Below, in pieces: positions 1-7,545 of a stretch of 12,118 nucleotides of DNA. The stretch covers positions 1-12,118 of the forward strand of contig CALDDL010000308.1 of NCBI GenBank assembly GCA_937936675.1, written 5' to 3'. Made by a program: the position numbers and the translations under genes. The notes under the pieces are model-generated. The model ran no database searches. It was not told the origin of the DNA and saw only the letters and a list, made by a program, of their open reading frames with translations. How positions within the stretch are numbered: position 1 is the stretch's first letter; every line of letters starts with the position of its first letter. The DNA is from an uncultured bacterium. GTDB taxonomy: Bacteria; Bacteroidota; Ignavibacteria; Ignavibacteriales; Melioribacteraceae.

Positions 1-1280
1 GTTCCATCTGCTTCTTTTACTTCATAAGTTTTTACATCGGGGTCATAAACGGGAATATCGTTTCGTTCTGTAATCGTTATTCCATATAGTTTATTTGCAA
101 CGCCAAATACACCAGCTATTACATTTTCCAATTTGAAATAAGGGCGAAGCATCTCTTCGTCCAGATCATATTTTGCATTTTTTACTTTTTCGGCGTAATA
201 CCACCAATCCCATGCTTCGAGTTTGAATTTGCCACCATCGGCATCAATAAGTTTTTGCATTTCGGCGACTTCATTCTTTGCCATTTTAAGTGCCGGGTCC
301 CAAATCTTTTTCATGAAATCATAAACTTTATCGGGACTTTTTGCCATGTTCTCTTCTAAGATATAATCTGCGTGCGATTTATAGCCAAGTAAATTTGCTT
401 TCTGAATTCTTAAAGAAACTATCTGCGCAATATTCTCTTTATTATCATATTGATTATTATTATCACCTCTATTGATATATCCTTTAAAGATTTTCTCTCT
501 CAATTCTCTATTTTCAGCGTATTGAAGGAAAGGTATAAAGCTTGGTTTTTGGAGAGTAAAAAGCCATTTGCCTTCTTTTCCTTTACTTTTTGCGGCATCG
601 GCTGCACCTGCTATTACTGTCTCCGGAAGACCTGCTAAATCTTTTTTATTATCGATAACCATCTCAAATGAGTTTGTTTCTTTCAAAACATTCTCACCAT
701 ACTTAAGCGATAGCATCGAAAGCTGCTGATTTAATTTCCTTAATTTTTCTTTATCTGCTTCGTTTAGATTAGCACCGCGTCTAACAAAATTCTTATAATA
801 ATTTTTTAATGACATCATCTGTTCGGTATTAAGCCCTAGTGTTTCACGCTTGTCGTACAAAGTTTTAATTTTTCTGAACAAAACAGGATTAAGATTAATA
901 TCGTCATAATGTTTTGACATGAGCGGCGAAAGTGCTTTAGAAATCTTCTGCATCTCTTCGCTTGTATTAGAGCTATTAAGATTACCGAAAACACTTCCAA
1001 CTTTATCTAATAATTCGCCAGAATTATCAAGAGCTAAAATAACATTTTCAAAAGTCGGTTCTTCTTTCGATTCAATTATTGCTTTAATCTCGGCTTCGTG
1101 CTGTTTGATCCCTTCTAAATAAGCGGGCATATAATTCTCGATCTTGATCAAATTGAATGGGGGAGTCTTATATGGTGTTGTCCATTCCACAAAAAACGGG
1201 TTAGTCACTTTCTCTTCTCCTGTTTGACTGAATACCACAATAAATGGTATTAATAAAAGTAATGCAATTTTCTTAATCAT
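1..1280 (-). CDS. dcp: Peptidyl-dipeptidase Dcp-like M3 family metallopeptidase, N-terminal part (truncated by window edge)
   Basis: This gene encodes an M3 (thimet oligopeptidase) family zinc peptidase of the Dcp type, which releases dipeptides from the C-termini of oligopeptides. About 426 codons are present. The protein begins MIKKIALLLLIPFIVVFSQ, a classic signal peptide, so export to the periplasm is expected. The start is supported by the Shine-Dalgarno GAGGAAAGGA directly upstream (1281-1290). The mature N-terminus (NPFFVEWTTPYKTPPFNLIK) and the helical region with ENVILALDNSGELLDKVGSVF are typical of Dcp. The catalytic region begins near AWDWWYYAEKV, with RPYFKLENVIAGVF close to the edge. 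Family members are about 680-700 residues, with HEXXH around residue 470, so the zinc ligands lie just outside the window and catalysis cannot be confirmed here. Orientation and its own promoter suggest a separate unit from typA. The family is confident. The exact specificity (Dcp versus oligopeptidase A) is less so. Confidence 0.9.
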   Translation of the reverse strand, partial: MIKKIALLLLIPFIVVFSQTGEEKVTNPFFVEWTTPYKTPPFNLIKIENYMPAYLEGIKQHEAEIKAIIESKEEPTFENVILALDNSGELLDKVGSVFGNLNSSNTSEEMQKISKALSPLMSKHYDDINLNPVLFRKIKTLYDKRETLGLNTEQMMSLKNYYKNFVRRGANLNEADKEKLRKLNQQLSMLSLKYGENVLKETNSFEMVIDNKKDLAGLPETVIAGAADAAKSKGKEGKWLFTLQKPSFIPFLQYAENRELREKIFKGYINRGDNNNQYDNKENIAQIVSLRIQKANLLGYKSHADYILEENMAKSPDKVYDFMKKIWDPALKMAKNEVAEMQKLIDADGGKFKLEAWDWWYYAEKVKNAKYDLDEEMLRPYFKLENVIAGVFGVANKLYGITITERNDIPVYDPDVKTYEVKEADG

Positions 1281-1317
1281 TCCTTTCCTCTAATTAATAT
1301 GAATATTGTTATTCTTA

Positions 1318-1325
1318 CAAAGATA
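1318..1325 (-). promoter_or_regulatory. Candidate Bacteroidota-type -7 promoter box for dcp
   Basis: Read on the minus strand, these bases are TATCTTTG, an exact match to TAnnTTTG, the -7 element of the primary sigma factor in Bacteroidota. The box ends 37 bases before the dcp ATG, which would leave a short leader of about 30 bases. I see no convincing TTG -33 element at the usual distance, and the region is AT-rich, so a chance match remains possible. Confidence 0.35.
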
Positions 1326-1384
1326 TATTAAAATCGAGAAAGATATAAAGGGATAAATAACTTTGATTTTAGATTTTAAGTAAG

Positions 1385-1414
1385 AAAAAAGCCGTCTTAA
1401 AACTAAGACGGCTT
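1385..1414 (-). terminator. Rho-independent terminator of typA
   Basis: Arms AAGCCGTCTTA (1389-1399) and TAAGACGGCTT (1404-1414) form an 11-bp stem with a 4-base loop. On the minus strand the stem is followed by a run of six T (1385-1390, partly shared with the stem base). It lies about 10 bases after the typA stop codon, so it terminates typA and separates it from dcp. Confidence 0.9.
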
Positions 1415-1423
1415 CTATTAATT

Positions 1424-3241
1424 TTAAGCAGTTGTAGGATTTTTGCCGAGATTATATCTTTTTCGTTCATTAGAATCGAGGTATAATTTTCTTAATCTAA
1501 TCGATTTAGGAGTTACTTCCACAATTTCATCATCCTGAATATATTCTAAAGCTTCCTCTAAAGTGAAAAGAATAGGAGGAGTGATTTTGACTGCTTTATC
1601 AGAACCTGAAGCACGCATATTAGAAAGTTTTTTACCTCGCTGGATATTTACTTCCACATCCATATCTTTATTATGTTCACCAATGATCTGTCCTTTATAG
1701 ACAATATCACCCGGTTCAATGAAAAATTTACCTCTATCTTGTAGCGAATCTATTGAATATGCAGTAGCGGGACCTGTATCCATTGAAATAATTACACCGG
1801 TATTTGTTTTATTAATCGCACCCTTAAAATATTCATATTGGAAAAAGCGATGATGCATTATAGCTTCGCCGGAAGTAGAAGTAAGCATCTTAGTTCTTAA
1901 ACCCATTAATCCACGAGCAGGAATATGAAATTCAAGCTTCTGAAGATTTCCCTTATTTTCCATCTTAGTTAATTCACCGCGTCTCTGCCCAACAAGTTCA
2001 ATTACTTTCCCTGCAAATTCGGCAGGCACGTCAACAACTAATACTTCAATCGGTTCCGCTTTTTTACCATTAATTTCTTTATAGATTACCTTAGGTTCAC
2101 GAACCTGCAACTCAAAGCCTTCGCGTCTCATATTTTCGATTAAGATGGAAAGATGAAGAATGCCTCTGCCTGATACTTTGAAAGCGTCCGCTGAGCTTGT
2201 CTCTTGAACGTGAAGAGCTACGTTATGTTCAAGCTCTTTGAACAGTCGGTCTCTTAATTGACGTGATGTTACATATTTTCCCTCTTTACCATAGAAGGGG
2301 GAATTATTAACCATAAAAGTCATGCTTATAGTTGGTTCATCGATAGAAATAATTGGCAGTGGTTCAGGATTTTCTGAATCTGCAATCGTATCGCCTATAT
2401 CGATATCTTCAATTCCTACAATAGCACAAATATCTCCACAAGGCACTTCTTGAACTTCGGTTCTAACTAAACCATCGAAAACGAAAAGCTGTTTAATAGT
2501 AACGGGATGAACTGAACCATCTCTTTTAATGATAGAATTTTTTTCTGATTTATTAAGTGCTCCTCTAAAAACTCTTCCTATTCCAATTCTGCCTACGTAA
2601 TCATTATAATCCAGAGATGTTACTTGAATCTGAAGCGTACCTTCGGGCATTGGTGGCGGTGGAATCCGTTCTAATATCGTATCGAGAAGCGGAATTAAAT
2701 TTTCTCTTGGGTCTTTTAAGTCTTTTACAGCCCAACCGCTTCTTCCGCTTGCATAAATTACCGGGAAATCGAGCTGGTCTTCATCAGCATCTAATTCAAT
2801 AAAAAGATCATAAATTTCATCTAAGACTTCTTCGGGTCGATTATCGGGTCTATCTACTTTATTAATTATTACTATCGGTTGAAGTTGGAGAGCAAGAGCT
2901 TTTTCTAAAACGAATCGTGTCTGCGGCATCGGTCCTTCGAATGAATCCACAAGAAGAAGAACACCATCTGCCATCTTAAGAACTCGTTCTACTTCACCGC
3001 CGAAATCGGCGTGCCCGGGTGTATCTATTACATTGATTTTATGGTCTTTATAAGGGATACTGATATTTTTTGCAAGAATTGTAATTCCTCTTTCGCGTTC
3101 GATATCGTTTGAATCGAGGAACTGATCTCTTACTACTTGGTTTTTACGAAATACACTACATTGCTTTAGAATCTGGTCAACTAAAGTCGTCTTTCCATGA
3201 TCAACGTGTGCAATTATTGCGATGTTTCTTATTTCTTTCAC
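1424..3241 (-). CDS. typA: Translational GTPase TypA/BipA
   Basis: TypA/BipA is a ribosome-associated translation-factor GTPase of the EF-G/LepA superfamily, linked to 50S assembly and stress or cold adaptation. The 605 residues match the usual length (about 607 in E. coli). The G motifs are clear: G1 AHVDHGKTT (11-19), switch I RERGIT with T54, G3 DTPGH (73-77), G4 NKVD (127-130) and G5 around SGRSG (165-169). The EF-G-like domains III/V and the BipA-specific C-terminal domain follow (for example GRGILHLSILIENMRREGFEL and ARGLMGLRTKMLT). The start codon is GTG: bases 3241-3239 read GTG in frame, preceded by AGGAG with short spacing. An ATG two bases earlier runs straight into TGA in another frame. 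The gene diverges from speA and appears to be transcribed alone, ending at the terminator at 1385-1414. Confidence 0.97.
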   Translation of the reverse strand: MKEIRNIAIIAHVDHGKTTLVDQILKQCSVFRKNQVVRDQFLDSNDIERERGITILAKNISIPYKDHKINVIDTPGHADFGGEVERVLKMADGVLLLVDSFEGPMPQTRFVLEKALALQLQPIVIINKVDRPDNRPEEVLDEIYDLFIELDADEDQLDFPVIYASGRSGWAVKDLKDPRENLIPLLDTILERIPPPPMPEGTLQIQVTSLDYNDYVGRIGIGRVFRGALNKSEKNSIIKRDGSVHPVTIKQLFVFDGLVRTEVQEVPCGDICAIVGIEDIDIGDTIADSENPEPLPIISIDEPTISMTFMVNNSPFYGKEGKYVTSRQLRDRLFKELEHNVALHVQETSSADAFKVSGRGILHLSILIENMRREGFELQVREPKVIYKEINGKKAEPIEVLVVDVPAEFAGKVIELVGQRRGELTKMENKGNLQKLEFHIPARGLMGLRTKMLTSTSGEAIMHHRFFQYEYFKGAINKTNTGVIISMDTGPATAYSIDSLQDRGKFFIEPGDIVYKGQIIGEHNKDMDVEVNIQRGKKLSNMRASGSDKAVKITPPILFTLEEALEYIQDDEIVEVTPKSIRLRKLYLDSNERKRYNLGKNPTTA

Positions 3242-3369
3242 ATAACTCCTAATTAAAAAATATATAACTAATCAATATAAGAAAAAATTTTTTATAATTC
3301 TTTTTAGGCTTGATTTTTGCTTTCTAAAATCATTTTATTGGAATTAATAAAATACTTGGTGGAATTTTA

Positions 3370-3377
3370 TATATTTG
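3370..3377 (+). promoter_or_regulatory. Candidate -7 promoter box for speA
   Basis: The bases TATATTTG match TAnnTTTG exactly. The box ends 35 bases before the ATG at 3413, close to the 37-base spacing seen for the dcp box, which gives modest mutual support. A TTG lies upstream at 3356-3358 and another at 3338-3340, but neither is at the ideal spacing. If real, the transcript would start near 3384. That would exclude an upstream start at 3317 and support the ATG at 3413. Confidence 0.35.
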
Positions 3378-3412
3378 TTTTTTTAATAAATAATTTAAAG
3401 AAAAGAGAAAGA

Positions 3413-5308
3413 ATGAGAAAATGGCGTATTGAAGATTCAGCGGAACTTTACAACATCAATGGTTGGGGAATTAATTTTTTTTCGATCAATGAAAAAGGAA
3501 ATGTGGAAGTAACACCCCGAAAAGGTGGTGCCGCTGTTGATTTAAGAGAACTTATAGATGAACTTCAATTAAAAGATGTATCGACTCCTGTACTGGTAAG
3601 ATTCACAGATATTTTAGATAGCAGAATTGAAAAAATGGCAAGCAGTTTTAAGATAGCTGCTGAAGAATATAATTTCAAAGCACAGAACTATATCATCTAC
3701 CCCATAAAAGTAAATCAAATGCGTCCGGTAGTAGAAGAGATTGTAGCACACGGTAAGAAGTTTAATATTGGTCTCGAAGCCGGCTCAAAACCTGAACTCC
3801 ATGCAGTGATTGCTATTAATACCGATAGCGATTCGCTTATTATCTGCAATGGATATAAAGATGAAGCATATATAGAGCTTGCAATTTTAGCTCAGAAGAT
3901 GGGGCGAAGAATTTATGTTGTAGTAGAAAAATTAAATGAACTGAAACTTCTTATAAAAATTGCAAAGAAGCATAAAATAAAGCCGAATGTTGGAATAAGA
4001 GTAAAACTTTCTTCATCAGGCAGTGGTAAATGGGAAGACTCCGGCGGAGACGTAAGTAAATTCGGTTTAACTTCCAGCGAACTTCTTGATGCTCTCGAGC
4101 TATTAGAAAAAAATAAATTAAAAGATAGTCTCAAGTTAGTTCATTTTCATATTGGCAGTCAGATAAATAAAATCAGAAGATTCAAAGTAGCACTTCGCGA
4201 AGCATCTCAATTTTATGTTCAGCTTCATAAGAACGGTTTCAAAGTTGAGTTCGTTGATATTGGTGGCGGGCTTGGCGTTGATTATGATGGTACGCGTTCA
4301 TCTAATAGCGATAGCAGCGTTAATTATAGTATTCAAGAATACTTAAACGATGCAGTTTCTACAATGGCGGATGTGGCAGAGAAAAATAAAATTCCACAAC
4401 CGAATATTATAACCGAATCCGGAAGATCTCTTACTGCTCACCATTCTGTTCTTCTTTTTGAAGTTTTGGAATCTTCGAGCGTACCTGTTTGGGATGATGA
4501 TAATGAATCTGTAAAACCGGACGATCATGAATTAGTTCGTGATTTATATTCTATTTGGGAATCTCTTAATCAACCTAAAATGCTTGAAGTATGGCATGAT
4601 GCACTTCAAATAAGAGAAGAAGCATTAGAAAGATTTTCTTTGGGTTTGCTCGATCTTAAAACCAGAGCACAAATTGAACGTCTCTTTTGGTCAATAGCGA
4701 AAGAGATTAATCAGATGACAAGCGAACTAAAACATTTTCCTGAAGAATTACTTTATCTAAAGAAATTATTATCTGATAAATATTTCTGTAACTTTTCTTT
4801 ATTTCAATCATTGCCGGATGCCTGGGCAATAGATCAGATATTCCCAATAATCCCTATTCAGAGATTGGAAGAAAAACCTGATAGGACAGCGACACTTCAA
4901 GATATTACATGCGACTCTGACGGAAAGATTGATAATTTTATTTCGACTCGTAATTTCTCTTATTATCTTCCTGTTCATTCAATGAACTCGAAAGAGCGTT
5001 ATTATATAGGTGTTTTCTTAGTAGGTGCATATCAAGAAATCCTTGGCGATCTTCATAATCTTTTCGGTGATACTAATGCGGTTCATATTTCGGTAGATGA
5101 AAAAGGATATACAATTGATCAGATAATAGACGGTGAATCGGTTGCCGAAGTTCTTGATTACGTTCAGTATGATGCAAAAAAATTAGTTAGGATTGTAGAG
5201 ACTTGGGTTACGTCATCAGTTAAAGCGGGTAAGATATCCGCTGAAGAAGGAAAAGAATTTCTTTCTAATTATCGTTCGGGACTATATGGATACACTTATT
5301 TAGAATAG
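3413..5308 (+). CDS. speA: Biosynthetic arginine decarboxylase (SpeA)
   Basis: SpeA is a PLP-dependent fold-III enzyme that converts L-arginine to agmatine and CO2, the first step of the agmatine route to putrescine and other polyamines. From the ATG at 3413 the protein has 631 residues (E. coli SpeA has 658). The N-terminus MRKWRIEDSAELYNINGWG is the usual family start. The PLP lysine is in YPIKVNQ (Lys99). Also visible are HFHIGSQI, the glycine-rich phosphate-binding loop VDIGGGLGVDYDG, ITESGRS, and the catalytic-site CDSDG with Cys500. The C-terminus ends SGLYGYTYLE. The reading frame stays open upstream to a TTG at 3317, but that extension is a low-complexity hydrophobic stretch unlike SpeA and would precede the candidate promoter, so I reject it. 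The Shine-Dalgarno is weak (AGAGAAAG). No agmatine-processing gene is adjacent. Confidence 0.96.
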   Translation: MRKWRIEDSAELYNINGWGINFFSINEKGNVEVTPRKGGAAVDLRELIDELQLKDVSTPVLVRFTDILDSRIEKMASSFKIAAEEYNFKAQNYIIYPIKVNQMRPVVEEIVAHGKKFNIGLEAGSKPELHAVIAINTDSDSLIICNGYKDEAYIELAILAQKMGRRIYVVVEKLNELKLLIKIAKKHKIKPNVGIRVKLSSSGSGKWEDSGGDVSKFGLTSSELLDALELLEKNKLKDSLKLVHFHIGSQINKIRRFKVALREASQFYVQLHKNGFKVEFVDIGGGLGVDYDGTRSSNSDSSVNYSIQEYLNDAVSTMADVAEKNKIPQPNIITESGRSLTAHHSVLLFEVLESSSVPVWDDDNESVKPDDHELVRDLYSIWESLNQPKMLEVWHDALQIREEALERFSLGLLDLKTRAQIERLFWSIAKEINQMTSELKHFPEELLYLKKLLSDKYFCNFSLFQSLPDAWAIDQIFPIIPIQRLEEKPDRTATLQDITCDSDGKIDNFISTRNFSYYLPVHSMNSKERYYIGVFLVGAYQEILGDLHNLFGDTNAVHISVDEKGYTIDQIIDGESVAEVLDYVQYDAKKLVRIVETWVTSSVKAGKISAEEGKEFLSNYRSGLYGYTYLE

Positions 5309-5351
5309 AGTATTTTGCTAAAAGTTATTTTTAGATAATTAGGTTAATTTA

Positions 5352-5379
5352 AAAACAGCCGCATTTTTGCGGCTGTTTT
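5352..5379. terminator. Bidirectional terminator between speA and the nucleobase operon
   Basis: Arms AAAACAGCCGCA (5352-5363) and TGCGGCTGTTTT (5368-5379) form a 12-bp stem with a TTTT loop. U-rich tails occur on both strands (TTTTAG on plus, TTTTTAAA on minus). It lies 43 bases after the speA stop and about 115 bases beyond the end of the convergent purine permease gene, so it can serve both transcription units. Confidence 0.88.
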
Positions 5380-5495
5380 AGTAATAATTATAAATTAATA
5401 TTCTGATCGATACTATTTTTGCGAAGCACATACTTGTTCAATATACATTTTATCCTAGTAATTGATGAGTTCACAAGTTTTGCTTAATGATTTTA

Positions 5496-6815
5496 TTATA
5501 ATACTAATAACAAAATTGCCAATATATCTATAACCACAAGTACCCAACTAACTTCTTTGTATTTACCAATAGCTAATTTTATGACAGTCCATGAAATAAA
5601 GCTCCAAATAATACCTTGAGTAATAGAATATGTAAGTGGAATTAGAATCATACCAAAAAATGCAGGGATAGCATCATCGAATTGATCCCAATGGATTTTT
5701 GTAATCGGCTTCATCATAAATACACCAACAAGAATTAGTGCAGGTGCGGTAGCAATTGAAGGAACTACCGATAATAAAGGAGATAAAAACATAAATGGCA
5801 GAAAAAGTAAACCTGCTATAATTGCAGTCAAACCTGTACGACCTCCTTCTTCAACACCGGTAGCAGATTCAATGTAACTTGTAGCTGCCGAGGTGCCAAA
5901 AACTCCTGATATTGTAGTACCTATTGCATCTACAATCAAGGCTTCTTTGACGTTTTTTGGTTCGCCTTTTTCATCAATTAATCCTGCTGCTTCCGATACT
6001 CCAATAAAAGTGGAAATAGAATCAAACATGTCGGTGAATAAGAAAGCAAAAATGACGGGCCACATTGCAAGCGAAAGTGAATTAAATAAATCCATTTTGA
6101 AGAAAACACTAAAATCAGGTGCTGAAAAAATACCTGCAAAAGTTACTAATGTAGATGTACCAAAATTTATTGCAGATGCATCTCCATAAAATCTGCCTAT
6201 TGGAATCGCAAGAATGGTTGTAATTGCAATACCCATAATTAAAGCACCTTTAATTCTTTTCACGACTAATAAAGCGGTAATTAGTAAACCGATTAGGAAG
6301 GTAATAGTAACAGCATCAAACTTACCAATTCCAACTAATGTGGCCGGATTAGCAATCACAAATTTGGCATTAACGAATCCAATAAAAGTAATGAATAAAC
6401 CGATACCGGCAGTGATTGCGTATCTAATCTGCTTAGGAATTGCTCTTAGAATTTCCGTGCGAATATTAAAAACAGATAATAAAAGGAATATAATTCCAGA
6501 CCAGAAAATTCCACCTAGAGCTACTTCCCACGGAATACCCATTCCAAGGACCACCGAATAGGTAAAGAAAGCATTCAGCCCCATTCCCGGAGCTAATACA
6601 ATAGGATTTTTGGCATAGATACCCATTGCTATACTGCTGAATGCACTTACTAAAATTGTAGCAGTCAATACTCCTGCGAATGACATTCCTGTATTTGATA
6701 CAATTGCCGGATTAACTACTATAATATACATTGTAGCGAGGAAGGTAGTAATACCAGCAATAATCTCTGTCTTAAAATCTGTTTTGTACTTAGAAAACTC
6801 GAAATAATGTTCCAT
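5496..6815 (-). CDS. NCS2 family purine permease, AzgA/PbuG/GhxP type (guanine/hypoxanthine/adenine)
   Basis: This is an inner-membrane nucleobase:cation symporter of the AzgA-like branch of NCS2 (nucleobase-ascorbate transporter superfamily), whose characterised members import adenine, guanine and hypoxanthine. The 439 residues fit the family. Diagnostic features are FSKYKTDFKTEIIAGITTF at the N-terminus, VVNPAI (33-38), APGMGLNAFF (75-84), TDMFDSISTFIG (261-272) and the conserved block from GTSAATSYIES to GGRTG (307-328), which includes Glu316. About a dozen hydrophobic segments are visible, consistent with the 14-helix UraA-like fold. The ATG is preceded by AGAGGA with good spacing. It is the last gene of a three-gene operon, 16 bases after the DUF5020-like gene. 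The exact purine specificity cannot be read from sequence alone. Confidence 0.93.
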   Translation of the reverse strand: MEHYFEFSKYKTDFKTEIIAGITTFLATMYIIVVNPAIVSNTGMSFAGVLTATILVSAFSSIAMGIYAKNPIVLAPGMGLNAFFTYSVVLGMGIPWEVALGGIFWSGIIFLLLSVFNIRTEILRAIPKQIRYAITAGIGLFITFIGFVNAKFVIANPATLVGIGKFDAVTITFLIGLLITALLVVKRIKGALIMGIAITTILAIPIGRFYGDASAINFGTSTLVTFAGIFSAPDFSVFFKMDLFNSLSLAMWPVIFAFLFTDMFDSISTFIGVSEAAGLIDEKGEPKNVKEALIVDAIGTTISGVFGTSAATSYIESATGVEEGGRTGLTAIIAGLLFLPFMFLSPLLSVVPSIATAPALILVGVFMMKPITKIHWDQFDDAIPAFFGMILIPLTYSITQGIIWSFISWTVIKLAIGKYKEVSWVLVVIDILAILLLVL

Positions 6816-6831
6816 TATTTATCCTCTTTAT

Positions 6832-7524
6832 TTAGAAATTCCATTTAACGGCAATTGTGGGATTCACTTTTATTTCATCTTGGAAGGGGAGGAAATTATT
6901 GCTTATTTCAATTTCGGTTCCCACGGATAAATGTTTATCAAAATTATACCATAATTGTGGCTCGGTTAAGAAGACCATCTCTTTATCACTTCCAATTGCT
7001 CCGGCTCTTAGATTCTTATCTTGTGTCCAGATATCAAGAAAACCTGTGAAATTAAGTTTGCCTTCTAAGAAAGGAACAAACCAAACAGTTGTTAATTGAA
7101 CGTCAAGTCCATCTGATTTATAAATCTTTTTAGCTAGTAAGTCTGTATTAAGAGTAACAAATCCAAGATCGATGGGGTAACTAACACCTGCTAGCCATGA
7201 TTGATTTAGAGTACCCGAATAATTTCCTACAGGCGTGGGAATGGTAACAAATCCGTCATTATATTGAAGTGTAACAGATAGTTTTTCATATACAGTTACA
7301 TAACGAGCAATTTCCCAATATGCTAAAGAGATGCTTTTATTCTCGGGCATATTAAAATCAAAATCGACAAAGAAAAATGTGGAGCCGTATTCATCGGGTT
7401 TGAACATTTCTAAAGTAGTTGTGAAATATTTTCTGTCTTCTCCTAAGTCATAGTGAAGTTGAAGATTTTGGGCGGTTACTTTTGCTGCCATTAAAAGAAA
7501 GAAAACAAGTAATAACTTTTTCAT
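6832..7524 (-). CDS. DUF5020-like, Tsx-like outer-membrane beta-barrel protein, predicted nucleoside/nucleobase channel
   Basis: This 230-residue protein begins MKKLLLVFFLLMAAKVTA followed by Q19, a clear signal peptide. The mature part alternates hydrophobic and polar residues in short strands and ends in aromatic VKWNF, the C-terminal signature of an outer-membrane barrel. The start LQLHYDLGEDRKYFTTTLEMFKPDEYGSTFFFVDFDF recalls the DUF5020 family common in Bacteroidota, which I remember as related to Tsx, the nucleoside-specific channel. That assignment is from memory of the family pattern, not a search. The gene sits between two nucleobase permease genes, 21 bases after the first and 16 before the second, on the same strand and with a good AAGGAT ribosome-binding site. 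I infer that it carries nucleosides or bases across the outer membrane. The barrel prediction is strong and the substrate is an inference from context. Confidence 0.8.
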   Translation of the reverse strand: MKKLLLVFFLLMAAKVTAQNLQLHYDLGEDRKYFTTTLEMFKPDEYGSTFFFVDFDFNMPENKSISLAYWEIARYVTVYEKLSVTLQYNDGFVTIPTPVGNYSGTLNQSWLAGVSYPIDLGFVTLNTDLLAKKIYKSDGLDVQLTTVWFVPFLEGKLNFTGFLDIWTQDKNLRAGAIGSDKEMVFLTEPQLWYNFDKHLSVGTEIEISNNFLPFQDEIKVNPTIAVKWNF

Positions 7525-7545
7525 TTAAGATATCCTTATAATTTA

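Noticed and set aside
450..1122. Short plus-strand ORFs opposite the dcp gene
   Set aside because: The opposite strand encodes a continuous, family-typical M3 peptidase. These ORFs have no independent support.
3282..3293. A6T6 tract between typA and speA
   Set aside because: It is a simple self-complementary A/T tract that may bend DNA, but nothing sets it apart from the AT-rich background.
3317..3412. N-terminal membrane segment on SpeA
   Set aside because: It comes from reading an AT-rich leader from a TTG. SpeA proteins start at the MRKWRIEDS-like sequence and are cytoplasmic.
5893..6561. ORFs on the plus strand opposite the AzgA-type permease gene
   Set aside because: They are antisense shadows of a well-conserved transporter gene, with no recognisable domain and no ribosome-binding site.
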